Part shown: in pieces, positions 16,381-28,487 of the stretch
Position numbering within the stretch: the stretch's first letter is position 1
Layout: each line of letters starts with the position of its first letter
DNA from: Flammeovirga sp. SJP92
GTDB taxonomy: Bacteria > Bacteroidota > Bacteroidia > Cytophagales > Flammeovirgaceae
Length of the DNA: 38,702 bases
Assembly (NCBI RefSeq): GCF_001583495.1
Contig: NZ_LQAQ01000019.1
Span: 274,836 to 313,537, forward strand
Direction: 5' to 3'
Notes under the pieces: generated by a model
Seen by the model: the letters and a program-made list of their open reading frames with translations, nothing else
What the model was told of the DNA's origin: nothing
Database searches by the model: none
Program-made: the position numbers and the translations under genes

Positions 16381-16592
16381 ACATTTCTAAGAAGGAGTTA
16401 AAAGTGTTAAATTTCCTCCTACTAATGGAACGAAAAACGTTCCAAATCAGTTAGATAAGTACGAAACAAAAAAGACATAAAGTACTCTTGATAAGTCAAG
16501 AGGATATTTATAAAGAACTCATTTTTAATTGGTTTTAGTTTTTAGCTAAGTTGTTAAAGGTCCTGCTCTATGAGCACGACCTTTTTCTTTTT
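16381..16592 (+). ncRNA. Candidate structured small RNA, about 210 nt, with possible 16-codon ORF
   Basis: Four hairpins lie in order on the plus strand: AGGAG/CTCCT (16393-16420), GGAACG/CGTTCC (16427-16443), CTCTTGA/TCAAGAG (16485-16502) and a terminator (16556-16584) with T-run. A promoter-like pair precedes it. AAGGAG, a strong Shine-Dalgarno rare in this phylum, stands 6 bases before a GTG at 16404 that opens a 16-codon frame to TAG at 16452-16454. The first hairpin would hide that site. Either a regulatory RNA, a small peptide gene or the structured 3' region of umuC is possible. No known RNA family was recognised. Confidence 0.4.
16556..16592 (+). terminator. Strong intrinsic terminator, plus strand
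   Basis: AAAGGTC, C, TGCTC, loop TAT, GAGCA, C, GACCTTT (16556-16584) forms a 12-pair stem with one C-C mismatch, followed by a T-rich tail. It lies 335 bases after umuC, too far to be a typical umuC terminator. Confidence 0.85.
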
Positions 16593-16622
16593 ATATCCCC
16601 TTTAAAACGGCTGTTTAAGCAC

Positions 16623-16670
16623 AAAAAAGGGTTTAAACCCTCCAATCAGAAACAGTTCAAACCCTTTTTT
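16623..16670. terminator. Bidirectional terminator after the TetR gene
   Basis: AAAAAAGGGTTT (16623-16634) pairs with AAACCCTTTTTT (16659-16670); T-runs flank both arms. It serves the minus-strand TetR gene ending at 16688 and backs up the plus-strand terminator 40 bases away. Confidence 0.75.
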
Positions 16671-16687
16671 CATACTTCAATAACACT

Positions 16688-17176
16688 CTACTGTAATCCC
16701 TTTGTGAGGTATTGAATAATCACTTCGTGTTCAACCTGTATATCTCTTGCCAGCATAGATTGTGCTCCTAACATTACGGTGCCGGCAAAAATCATCTTGT
16801 TTATATCCCCATCGAAAAGGCTCATATAAGCATCACGGATATAAAGCATAAATGGATTGGCACCTCTACCTTTTGACTCTAAAAACTGAATTAAAATCTG
16901 ATTGTCGTAATAAAAATCAATCTCAAAACGATAGAAGGCGGCGATAGTTTGTTCCAATTCCTGATATTGCTTTGCTTTTCGTTCCCCGATAAATTTTACA
17001 ATCTCATCTACAAGACCATATTCTCCGTCAAATCGAGTATAAAAAACTTTGGTAGTCGTACCACAGTGCGCTGCTAACTTTCTCAAAGACCACTCTCCTC
17101 CGTCTAAAATGTATTGAATAGTCATCTCAACCATGGATTCTTTTGAGGGAGCTGCGTTTTTTCTAGTTTTAATCAT
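16688..17176 (-). CDS. TetR-family transcriptional regulator
   Basis: This is a 162-residue protein from the ATG at 17176. The frame is open a further 34 codons upstream, but that extension (CFILSYDCHNTTNYI) looks non-coding and the DNA-binding domain starts just after the inner ATG. The helix-turn-helix is WSLRKLAAHCGTTTKVFYTRF, with the TetR pattern of a Tyr before the domain end. The ligand domain is short (about 100 residues) and carries no ligand signature. It is divergent from prmC with a 218-base spacer and ends at a bidirectional terminator. Its targets are unknown; self-regulation is usual for the family. Confidence 0.75.
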   Translation of the reverse strand: MIKTRKNAAPSKESMVEMTIQYILDGGEWSLRKLAAHCGTTTKVFYTRFDGEYGLVDEIVKFIGERKAKQYQELEQTIAAFYRFEIDFYYDNQILIQFLESKGRGANPFMLYIRDAYMSLFDGDINKMIFAGTVMLGAQSMLARDIQVEHEVIIQYLTKGLQ

Positions 17177-17363
17177 TTTCTTGCTTTTCGTGCTAATTAT
17201 ATAATTCGTAGTATTGTGACAGTCATATGATAAAATGAAACATCGTTTCAAATATGATATTTTTTTAGGAAAAAACAAGTGATTTTAAGCAAAACAGAGC
17301 GGTTTAAAAGGTGTTTTAAGTCCTATTAAGAAGTCTTTAACAAAAAAACTGAAGGACAATAAA

Positions 17364-17371
17364 TATTTTTG
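17364..17371 (+). promoter_or_regulatory. -7 element TATTTTTG for prmC
   Basis: An exact TAnnTTTG lies 23 bases before the prmC ATG. The -33 region (near 17340) has only TTTAAC. Confidence 0.45.
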
Positions 17372-17394
17372 CAGAAACAAAGAAAGATAAACTT

Positions 17395-18225
17395 ATGAAG
17401 GCAAAGGAATTACATCAGCAATTGACCAAGGCATTAACTTCAATTTATGAAGAAAATGAGGCACAAAGTATTGCGTACATTTGGTTAGAAGAACGCCTTC
17501 AGCTGGATAAAGTGAATATCCTTTTAGATCAAAATGAGATAGACGTTAAGGCTACAACGTATGAAAGTGACTTGGATAGGTTGTTGAATCATGAACCTAT
17601 TCAGTACATTATTGGCGAAGGGGACTTTTACGGAAGAAAGTTTTTACTCAATAAAGATACATTGATTCCAAGATCTGAAACTGAGGAATTGGTATGGCAC
17701 ATTTTACAAAACCATAAGGAAGGGCTACTAATTGATATTGGGACAGGTTCAGGCTGTATTCCCATTTCATTGGCTTTGGAAAGTAACCTTCAGACTATTG
17801 GCCTTGATATCAATAAAAATGCACTTGAAAAAGCGAAAGAGAATGCTGAAAAACTAGGAGCATCCACCCGTTTTTTCCATAAAAATATACTGGAAGAAAA
17901 TCTCGACGACCTTGATCAGCCAGACATCATCGTCAGCAATCCACCTTACGTTACAGAGGCTGAGAAAGCAATTATGAATGAAAATGTGGTGCGCTATGAA
18001 CCTGATTTAGCCCTCTATGTTTCTGATGATAATCCTTTGATTTTCTATAGAAGAATTGCTGATCTTGCTCAAAAAAGATTAAAGAAAAACGGTTGGCTTT
18101 ACTTCGAAATCAATGAACAGTTTGGGAAAGAAACGGAACAGTTACTGCTCGAAAGAGGTTTTACAAAAACTGAAATCATTAAGGATTTCCAAGGCAAAGA
18201 CAGAATAGTGAAAGGGCTGATTTAG
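17395..18225 (+). CDS. prmC: PrmC, release-factor glutamine N5-methyltransferase
   Basis: This 276-residue protein is nearly the same length as E. coli PrmC (277). It has the N-terminal helical domain that binds release factor (about 1-85, including LLNHEPIQYIIGEGDFYGRK), then a Rossmann methyltransferase with SAM motif LIDIGTGSGCIPISLA, an acidic motif GLDINKNAL, and the substrate motif NPPY at residues 182-185 that binds the target glutamine. It methylates the GGQ glutamine of RF1 and RF2 in the cytoplasm, raising termination efficiency. It is a single gene with its own promoter element and a very strong terminator downstream. No unusual features. Confidence 0.93.
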   Translation: MKAKELHQQLTKALTSIYEENEAQSIAYIWLEERLQLDKVNILLDQNEIDVKATTYESDLDRLLNHEPIQYIIGEGDFYGRKFLLNKDTLIPRSETEELVWHILQNHKEGLLIDIGTGSGCIPISLALESNLQTIGLDINKNALEKAKENAEKLGASTRFFHKNILEENLDDLDQPDIIVSNPPYVTEAEKAIMNENVVRYEPDLALYVSDDNPLIFYRRIADLAQKRLKKNGWLYFEINEQFGKETEQLLLERGFTKTEIIKDFQGKDRIVKGLI

Positions 18226-18250
18226 ATTAATTTATTGTATTTCAATATAA

Positions 18251-18298
18251 AAACACACCACAAGCTACAGTTTAAATGCTGTAGCTTGTGGTGTGTTT
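18251..18298. terminator. Perfect 20-bp-stem bidirectional terminator
   Basis: The arm at 18251-18270 (AAACACACCACAAGCTACAG) pairs perfectly with 18279-18298 around an 8-base loop. It lies between the convergent prmC and GH2 genes and probably serves both. Its stem is unrelated to the GTAG-type REPs. Confidence 0.85.
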
Positions 18299-18316
18299 AC
18301 TTCTAGAAACAACCTT

Positions 18317-20812
18317 CTAAAAAGTCATTTCAAACTCACTTTCTCCCACCACTATATTATCCATTAAGGCCTCTACAACCACTTTTTCTTCCGTTTTCCC
18401 TGCCTGTACCAGCAATAAAACTCTGCCTTTAGAAGTCATACAATGATCCGCTTTAAATGGATTAGTGTTATTGGTAAGACCATTATCAATTCCAATGATT
18501 TTCGCATTACCTTTTACTTTAAATCGAACTTCTTTATCGATATGCTTTACTGGGTTTCCGTTGACATCATGCAATTGAGCCACTACATGTACCACATCTT
18601 TTCCATTGGCCTTTACTTTTTTCTGATCAAGATTCAACTGAGCAAATTGTGGTTTTTCAGCTGTTTTGATTTCGTATTCCGCTACAACACTACCTTTCGT
18701 TTTGGCCACTGCCTTTATCTTTCCTTTTTGATAAGGAATAATCCATTTTAGAATTCTGTCTTCATTCTCTTTCAATGCCCTTTTGCCTAACGATTTATCA
18801 TTGAGGAATAATTCTACTTCTTCTGCGTTCGTATACGCTTCGATGTACACAGATTCATCGTTTTGGTAATTCCAGTGACTATTTAGTGTAGCCCAGTGCC
18901 ATTTTGTAGGTCTCTTCTTCTTTGGATTTTCTACAACTTTCCCATTTTTCAATAAGTAATGAGAAGCTTCTGTTTTTTGAGTACCGAAGTACACTACAGG
19001 TTTTTCTTGCCAGAACGTTTTGAAGAAATGATAAACCGGGTTTTTAAAACCTGCAATATCCATCAAACCAATATCTAATGCTTTGCTTGGATAACCGCTC
19101 GTTTCACCTAGGTAACTGATGCCAGGCCATAAGAATACACCCGAAATATAATCTCTTTCCAAACAGTCTTTCCATTCCTGCCACTGTGCAAAATTCTCTG
19201 AACCATAAATCACACGATCTGGGTACGCTTCGTGATGTGCATCATAATGATGAGATTGATAATTATAACCCGTTACATCTACGGCGTCACAATAGCCCGT
19301 TAGGTTTCCTGCCTGAGGTAGCACTTCTCCGGCTGTAGAAGGACGGGTTGTATCTTCTTCTTTGATCCATTGATGCAGTTGACGGGCCAATGCCACCAAT
19401 TGAAGATTTCCTCCACTTGTTTTATCCAATACTTTATTGAAGTCCGCTTGATTAGAAATGGCCGTTTTCCAATAGTAACCAAACGTCCATTCTATTTCAT
19501 TACCGATACTCCACATGATCACTGAAGGATGGTTGCGATCACGTCTGATCATGTCTTTCAAATCACGTTCCGCCCATTCTTCATACAAACCTGCATAACC
19601 TGTTGTTTTCTCTCCAAAGTCATATTTCCAAGCATTGGGCTTATCATCGATCCACTTGTTTTTATTGACCGTCCACTCATCAAATGCTTCTGCCTGTACC
19701 AAGAAGCCCATTTCATCGCATAGATCCATAAAGTCAGCTGATGCAGGGTTGTGTGCCGTTCTGATGGCATTGACTCCCGCTTCTTTTAAGATACGAAGTC
19801 GACGTTTCCATACGTCAATCGGAACGGCACTACCCACTGCACCTGCATCATTATGTAAGCACACACCTTTTAGTTTTTTATTTTCTCCATTAAGGAAAAA
19901 GCCTTTTTGAGCATCAAAACGAATCGATCTCACGCCAAAAGTAGTCGTGTATTCATCCAAAACTTCCCCTTCACTTTCCAATGTGGTCAGCATCTGATAA
20001 AGGTTCGGGCTTTCATCTGACCAAAGGAAAGGTTTTTCAATCAGCAATTCCTGATTCAAACTATTCTCCCCTTCTTTCAACTGTATTTTCGATGAAGTAG
20101 ACTGTATTACTTTTCCTTTAGCATCCTTGATTTGTTGAGTCACCTTGATGCTTTTCGGTGATTTTTCCTCGTTAATAATAGAAGTTTTAATGGCTACTTT
20201 ACTTTCCACTTTGCTCACTTCAGGAGTAGTCACAAAAGTACCCCAATGAGCAATATGTACAGGATTGACAGTAACCAATTTTACATTTCTGTAAATACCA
20301 CTTCCCGGATACCAACGTGCATCCATAAAGGCTTTTCGGTTAACCTTTACAATAATTTCATTGGTCGTTTCACCATAATTCAAATGATCTGTCAAGTCGA
20401 TTTTAAAGGCCGCATAACCATAAGGTCTTCCTCCTACGTATTTGCCATTGACCCAGATTTTTGAATCTCTATAAATGCCATCAAACTCAATCCAAGTTTT
20501 CTTATTTTTTGCTTCAGAAGGCACTGTGAACGTTTTCTTGTACCACCCAATTCCGCCAGGAAGATAGCCTGTACACCCTGCCGTATTGTCGTGTGTATAG
20601 TCCATTTCTATACTCCAATCGTGGGGTAAGGTCACTTCATTCCATTGTACTTTGTCCTTTTCTACCATTTCTGAATCGATAGAATCGGCCCAATAGAATT
20701 GCCAATTTTCATTGAAATCAGCTGTAATTCTTGGTGATGTCCCTTTGGTATTGCATGCTCCAAGTAGTGCGAAAAGCAAAAACAAGAAGCTATATATTTT
20801 TATCTTTTTCAT
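18317..20812 (-). CDS. GH2 beta-galactosidase-type lipoprotein
   Basis: This is an 831-residue lipoprotein (lipobox LGAC, Cys20). Order: jelly-roll sugar-binding domain (about 30-210, with LPHDWSIEMDY and GGIGWYKKTF), Ig-like GH2 domain (about 210-310), TIM barrel (about 310-610) and C-terminal beta domains of the DUF4982/invasin type (about 620-831). Catalytic acid/base is Glu439 in MWSIGNEIEW, and the nucleophile is Glu539 in IYGSENFAQW. GVCLHNDAGAVG and RTAHNP are typical barrel motifs. It should release terminal beta-galactosyl or related residues in the periplasm. It is the second gene of a two-gene operon, 15 bases after the GH97 gene. Galacturonidase or glucuronidase activity cannot be excluded. 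Confidence 0.85.
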   Translation of the reverse strand: MKKIKIYSFLFLLFALLGACNTKGTSPRITADFNENWQFYWADSIDSEMVEKDKVQWNEVTLPHDWSIEMDYTHDNTAGCTGYLPGGIGWYKKTFTVPSEAKNKKTWIEFDGIYRDSKIWVNGKYVGGRPYGYAAFKIDLTDHLNYGETTNEIIVKVNRKAFMDARWYPGSGIYRNVKLVTVNPVHIAHWGTFVTTPEVSKVESKVAIKTSIINEEKSPKSIKVTQQIKDAKGKVIQSTSSKIQLKEGENSLNQELLIEKPFLWSDESPNLYQMLTTLESEGEVLDEYTTTFGVRSIRFDAQKGFFLNGENKKLKGVCLHNDAGAVGSAVPIDVWKRRLRILKEAGVNAIRTAHNPASADFMDLCDEMGFLVQAEAFDEWTVNKNKWIDDKPNAWKYDFGEKTTGYAGLYEEWAERDLKDMIRRDRNHPSVIMWSIGNEIEWTFGYYWKTAISNQADFNKVLDKTSGGNLQLVALARQLHQWIKEEDTTRPSTAGEVLPQAGNLTGYCDAVDVTGYNYQSHHYDAHHEAYPDRVIYGSENFAQWQEWKDCLERDYISGVFLWPGISYLGETSGYPSKALDIGLMDIAGFKNPVYHFFKTFWQEKPVVYFGTQKTEASHYLLKNGKVVENPKKKRPTKWHWATLNSHWNYQNDESVYIEAYTNAEEVELFLNDKSLGKRALKENEDRILKWIIPYQKGKIKAVAKTKGSVVAEYEIKTAEKPQFAQLNLDQKKVKANGKDVVHVVAQLHDVNGNPVKHIDKEVRFKVKGNAKIIGIDNGLTNNTNPFKADHCMTSKGRVLLLVQAGKTEEKVVVEALMDNIVVGESEFEMTF

Positions 20813-20827
20813 TGTTGTTTATTGTTA

Positions 20828-22924
20828 TTATTGAGCGATAAATGCAATAGCTTGTCCGCCACTAGTTGCTAAATTGATATCTAGTTGATCCTTTGATGTC
20901 ACTTTCTTTTTAGTGATTTCCACCGGATAAGGATTTGTGACCCAGTCCGCATCTTTTCCATCTGCATAAATGGTAGCTTCATAGGTTTTATCAGGATCCA
21001 AGAAATCTAATTTTACTGTAAGCTGACGTGCATTTTCATCTGTGATACTTCCCAAATACCAGTTATCCGTTCCTCTTTCCTTTCGAGCAACTGTATAGTA
21101 ATCGCCAATTTTTGCATTCAATACTTTCGTTTCACTCCAGTTGGTTGGTACATTTTTGAGGAATTCAAAAGCAGGTTTTCCCTTATAGTTTTCTGGTAAA
21201 TCAGCTAGCATTTGAATCGGGCTGAACATTGTCAGATAATAGGCCAATTGCTTAGCGACAGTGGTTCTTACACGGATTTCAAACTTGGCCCATTTTCTTT
21301 GCGGAAGCATGACTTCAAAAATACCCGGAGTGAAATCAATGGGTCCGCCTAAGATTCTTGTGAAAGGAAGTACCACACCATGTTCGGGAGAATTACCTTT
21401 ACTCCATGCGTTGTATTCCTGTCCTCTTACACCTTCACGGGCCATGATATTAGGGTAAGTACGCTGTTCACCTGTGAATTTGATGGGTTCATGATTGACA
21501 ATAAGTAATTCGTGCTTTCCTGCTGTTTGAATCATTTTTTTGTAATGACGCACCATATATTGTCCATGGTGATGCTGTCTGTAAGTGTTTTTCTCATAAT
21601 CATAATTCACATCACCCGTATACCCCACTTTTACGGTTTTGATTCCCAAATCATGGCACATTTTGAATAAAGTATCCATCCTTGGTTCGTAATGATCTAT
21701 ATCCGAAATCGTCTCATGATACATCATCATCCTCACCCCTTTTTTCTTGGCGTAGTCACACACCTCATGAATATCAAAATCACTTGTAGAAGTACTCCAA
21801 TCAAAAATGCCATAACCGGTCCACGAACCCGTCATATCATCCCAACCTTTGTCCCAGCCTTCAATCAACACATCTTTAATTCCATGCTCTGAGGCGAAAT
21901 CAATATGGTATTTGGCATTTTCAGTCGTAGCGCCATGCGGTCTTGTTTTCGGTAAAGGCTTTCCGAATTGTGTTTTCTCCGCCCAAGACGTTTTACCGAT
22001 ATGCAATTCCCACCAAATACCGATATAAGTATAAGTTTCTATCCAATCTGTATTCTTATAAATATTGGGTGGATTTAAATTCATAATCAGATTAGATTCT
22101 ACTAAATCACCTGCATTCTCGCCGATCTGCACCGTTCTCCAAGGACTCTGAAAAGGAGCTTTTGCTCTCACCAAATCACCATTCATCCAAGGTGTCAAAT
22201 GTGCTTTAAGATTCGGGCCATTCTTTTGATTCAATAAATTCATTCCAGCATAATCCGTTAGGTCAGCTTCGTGAATACTGATCACTAAATCATCACTCAC
22301 TTCTATTGTCAACGGGGTATTACACATGTTCGCTCGCTCCTCTTTATCAGGTCTTCGGGCAAAATTCACCGTATCTCCAATGGAAGTAATCGGTGAGTTA
22401 TAATACTCTTTTTCATAATTATCATAATCCGCAAAATTCCACCATGCTTTATAGTCTCCTGCAAAGTTGAACTCTGTTTTTTCGTCCATAATAATAAATT
22501 CTTTCATTCCTTCCTGCTCCGGAAAAACATAACGGAATGCGATACCATCATCATAAGCTCTTGCGATAAGGTCCAGTAAAATACCGCTTTGTTTTTGCTT
22601 CAAATGTAACGTCAATTCATTGTAATGATTTGCGATCGTCTGATGTTGTCCCCAAACCGTTTCCCAAACAGAAGAATGCGTAGTAGTAGTAGAAGATAAT
22701 ACTTCAAAGCCTTCACTCAAATCTGTTTTTTTCAACGTAAAACCCAATGCCGATTTTGACAAAACAGGGCGTCCAACACTTTGAATTTCGTAAAAAACAC
22801 TTCCTTTTTCATTAATGGAAAAGTGGATTTTGTTTTTAGCATCAGGAGATGAGACATCAAGTATTTCGTTCTTTCCACAGGAAAAAAACACTAAAGAGAG
22901 TAACAGTAATAATTCAGATTTCAT
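20828..22924 (-). CDS. GH97 family alpha-glycosidase (SusB-like), lipoprotein
   Basis: This is a 698-residue protein with a short signal ending FFSC (Cys16), then the GH97 N-terminal beta-sandwich (about 20-270), TIM barrel (about 280-560) and C-terminal beta domain. Glu479 (VNHEPIK), Glu497 (AREGVRGQE) and Glu503 (GQEYNAW) have spacings of 18 and 6, the same as the Ca2+/catalytic glutamates I recall in SusB (508, 526, 532); Glu404 in YHETIS may be the other base. At the position of the retaining-type nucleophile the sequence is KVGYTGD, with Gly in place of Asp, suggesting an inverting alpha-glucosidase and not an alpha-galactosidase. It starts the operon with the GH2 gene. Substrate choice is inferred. 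Confidence 0.88.
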   Translation of the reverse strand: MKSELLLLLSLVFFSCGKNEILDVSSPDAKNKIHFSINEKGSVFYEIQSVGRPVLSKSALGFTLKKTDLSEGFEVLSSTTTTHSSVWETVWGQHQTIANHYNELTLHLKQKQSGILLDLIARAYDDGIAFRYVFPEQEGMKEFIIMDEKTEFNFAGDYKAWWNFADYDNYEKEYYNSPITSIGDTVNFARRPDKEERANMCNTPLTIEVSDDLVISIHEADLTDYAGMNLLNQKNGPNLKAHLTPWMNGDLVRAKAPFQSPWRTVQIGENAGDLVESNLIMNLNPPNIYKNTDWIETYTYIGIWWELHIGKTSWAEKTQFGKPLPKTRPHGATTENAKYHIDFASEHGIKDVLIEGWDKGWDDMTGSWTGYGIFDWSTSTSDFDIHEVCDYAKKKGVRMMMYHETISDIDHYEPRMDTLFKMCHDLGIKTVKVGYTGDVNYDYEKNTYRQHHHGQYMVRHYKKMIQTAGKHELLIVNHEPIKFTGEQRTYPNIMAREGVRGQEYNAWSKGNSPEHGVVLPFTRILGGPIDFTPGIFEVMLPQRKWAKFEIRVRTTVAKQLAYYLTMFSPIQMLADLPENYKGKPAFEFLKNVPTNWSETKVLNAKIGDYYTVARKERGTDNWYLGSITDENARQLTVKLDFLDPDKTYEATIYADGKDADWVTNPYPVEITKKKVTSKDQLDINLATSGGQAIAFIAQ

Positions 22925-23214
22925 ACTTTAATAGGTTTGTTAATTTAATACTCCAAAGTAAAAAAGCAGAGGCTACGAAAGCCATACAAATACTATGAAA
23001 AGTCGGGTAGTTTTTGTCCTGTATGACTTTTGACGAATTATTACCTTATAATAATAGTGTTTTTTGGAAGTAATAACAGAAGGAATCATAGGAATGAAAA
23101 GCCTCTTTTTAGCATCAATACATTAATTTCAGTTCACTTGGTAGTAGTATACTCAAGAAAAATAATAATCTTACCGTTCAGAATTGCAACTTTAATTTAA
23201 ACAGCTCCTCTACT

Positions 23215-24711
23215 ATGAAAAAATTGACTAAGCTACTCTTTTTACTCTTATTGTTTTTGACTCAAATCTCACTCGCTCAAGATTTCAGGAAGTTTGAAAC
23301 CATACCACAGTATGCCAAGCAAGCCGTACTTTCTGAAAACTTCGATGACAATAGAAATGAATGGACCATTGTAAACTACTTATCAGATGAGGTCCGTGAA
23401 AGTAAAATCAAAAAAGGGGAATATCGATTAACCTCTTACTCTAAAGATGAAATGGTAGTAGAAATCAAATCAGGTTTTGGTTATACACAACTGAAAAATT
23501 TTGAAATTGAAACCAGTATAAAGCATGAGGACTTTCAAAAAAATAATGATAACGGATTGATATGGGGAATGTCTGCTGACGGACAAAATGCCTACGGAAT
23601 TGGCTTTACAAGAACGGGTTATTATACCATTCAGCAGATGACCAATGGTGTTGAACATAATCTTGTCGAAAAAACCTATTCTGAGGTGCTTCATAAAGAT
23701 GATTTCAACCATTTCTTAATCCGAAAAATAGGCGAATGGTATCACATATTTATCAATAAACAATACGTCTATTCTTTTCCTTATCAACCACTACAACAAG
23801 ATCAGGACATCACAGGGTTCTTTGCAGAAGGAACTTCAATACGCGTGGATTACATTAGAGTTTCAAAGATCAATACAGATCAAATACAAACTTATACCCA
23901 ACCGACACCTGAAGTGGCATCACAACCTTCTAACAATAATGACGCTAGAGGATTGGTCATCACTAACCCAGTCAACACAAGTAATTATCAAAAAGCGGGT
24001 GATTATCATGCGCTGATCATTGGTGTTCAAAATTACAAGGACAACTCTATCAATGACCTTCGCTTTCCACTAAGAGATGCACAAAACTTCAATAACATAC
24101 TGGTACAGAAATACGGTTTCCTCCCTAAAAATATCATTTTCCTTGCTGATCCGACCCGATCGGAAGTACTTCAAGCACTGAATAAACTCAGACAAAATGT
24201 AAAGCATGATGACAATGTCATTATCTTCTATGCAGGTCATGGGTATTATGATCAAAAAGTAAAAGAAGGCTATTGGTTACCATCTGATGCAGTAGAAGGA
24301 GATGATTCTAATTGGCTCGCGAATGCCAACTTGAGCACAAAGCTAAAAGGTATAGATGCAAAGCATATTCTGCTGATTTCAGACTCTTGCTTTGGTGGCA
24401 GTATCTTCAAGCCTTCAAGAAGTGCTTTTGCTGACGCGAACCGTTCCATCACTAATTACTATGAAAAAAGAAGTAGAAAAGGCATGACGAGTGGTACACT
24501 TAAAACTGTTCCTGATGAAAGTGTTTTTGCGAAATATCTTCTTCAAAACTTGAAAGAAAATCGCGATAAGTTTTTAACCGCTTCAAAATTATTTTATCGT
24601 TTTAATGATGCAGTAGCCAACAATAGTGAGAATGCACCTCAGTTTGGTACGTTGTATAATGTCGGAGATGAAGGCGGGCAATTTGTCTTTATCAATACGC
24701 AAGCGAAATAA
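23215..24711 (+). CDS. Secreted caspase-like (C14) cysteine peptidase with lectin-like N-domain
   Basis: This is a 498-residue protein with a cleavable signal peptide (about 1-22, ending SLAQ). Residues about 35-215 form a beta-sandwich like LamG/concanavalin domains (LSENFDDNRNEW, GLIWGMSADGQNAYGIGF, GEWYHIFINKQYV, TGFFAEGTSIRVDYIRVSK), typical of sugar-binding modules. After a Thr/Pro/Gln/Asn linker the caspase domain runs about 260-498, with catalytic His342 in YAGHGYYD and Cys392 in SDSCFGG; ALIIGVQNYKD marks the first strand. Bacterial orthocaspases cut after Arg or Lys. Export makes cell-death signalling inside the cell unlikely, so processing of secreted or surface proteins is more plausible. 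It sits alone between glycosidase genes, with its own terminator. Confidence 0.88.
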   Translation: MKKLTKLLFLLLLFLTQISLAQDFRKFETIPQYAKQAVLSENFDDNRNEWTIVNYLSDEVRESKIKKGEYRLTSYSKDEMVVEIKSGFGYTQLKNFEIETSIKHEDFQKNNDNGLIWGMSADGQNAYGIGFTRTGYYTIQQMTNGVEHNLVEKTYSEVLHKDDFNHFLIRKIGEWYHIFINKQYVYSFPYQPLQQDQDITGFFAEGTSIRVDYIRVSKINTDQIQTYTQPTPEVASQPSNNNDARGLVITNPVNTSNYQKAGDYHALIIGVQNYKDNSINDLRFPLRDAQNFNNILVQKYGFLPKNIIFLADPTRSEVLQALNKLRQNVKHDDNVIIFYAGHGYYDQKVKEGYWLPSDAVEGDDSNWLANANLSTKLKGIDAKHILLISDSCFGGSIFKPSRSAFADANRSITNYYEKRSRKGMTSGTLKTVPDESVFAKYLLQNLKENRDKFLTASKLFYRFNDAVANNSENAPQFGTLYNVGDEGGQFVFINTQAK

Positions 24712-24733
24712 TATCAATTTACAGCTCCAATAG

Positions 24734-24772
24734 AAACCACCTTGATGTAAGCATTGAGGTGGTTTATTTTTT
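24734..24772 (+). terminator. Intrinsic terminator after the caspase gene
   Basis: AAACCACCT (24734-24742) pairs with AGGTGGTTT (24757-24765), followed by a T-rich run. Confidence 0.85.
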
Positions 24773-24955
24773 TTAATGGATTTATGGAGGGGAAATAATT
24801 ATCCAATTTGGAGAGACATTTCTACGCAACACTTTAATCCGAAAAAAACTAACCTTATCCTACTTTCAAAAAAGCCTATTTTAATTCTTAAGAATTAGGA
24901 TGATGTTTCACTATCAAACTATTATTCATAACATAAGACCTATTTGACTACATAA

Positions 24956-28177
<3,222 letters not shown>

Positions 28178-28215
28178 GCCGAACCACCATAATAAAGATT
28201 AAACAAATAGTGTTT

Positions 28216-28354
28216 AGAAATCGGGAGATTTCTGATGATCAATAAGACACGAATGACGCTGTCGCTTAACATTCGCGCCAGTGCTCCCTAGCGCAAGAGT
28301 TAAGCGACAGCGTCTCTTGTGCTTTTAAGATCTTTAGAAGTCTCTGACTTCTAA
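28216..28354. repeat. Composite palindromic repeat, inside-out relative of 639-776
   Basis: The order is a small palindrome AGAAATC/GATTTCT (28216-28233), a 16-base arm GACGCTGTCGCTTAAC (28255-28270), its exact inverse (28299-28314), then the palindrome TTAGAAGTC/GACTTCTAA (28334-28354). The same two modules occur at 639-776, but there the small palindromes are inside and the GTTAAGCG arms outside. Confidence 0.8.
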
Positions 28355-28357
28355 CCA

Positions 28358-28394
28358 AAAACCGCACTTTTAGATTTATAAAGGTGCGGTTTTC
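28358..28394 (+). terminator. Intrinsic terminator downstream of lacZ
   Basis: AAAACCGCAC (28358-28367) pairs with GTGCGGTTTT (28384-28393). The A-rich and T-rich arms suggest it can act in both directions. The rest of the gap to 28487 holds no gene. Confidence 0.7.
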
Positions 28395-28487
28395 TTCATA
28401 TAATAAACATCAAACTAATTAACTATATCATTTGAAAAAATAGTGAGATTTCCTCCTTTTCCAATTTACTCGTCAGTGGCGAGTAAA

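Noticed and set aside
16688-17278. TetR protein with a 34-residue N-terminal extension
   Set aside because: The extension reads as intergenic sequence, and the helix-turn-helix begins just after the ATG at 17176.
18251-18298. Perfect 20-bp palindrome as a mobile REP
   Set aside because: It has no GTAG foot, occurs once in the window and lies exactly between two convergent genes, so a terminator is the simpler reading.
18443-18751. 102-codon frame opposite the GH2 gene
   Set aside because: Antisense shadow of a well-supported glycosidase; Phe/Ile/Tyr-rich translation without domain.
19635-19910. 91-codon frame opposite the GH2 gene
   Set aside because: Antisense shadow within the conserved TIM barrel of the GH2 enzyme.
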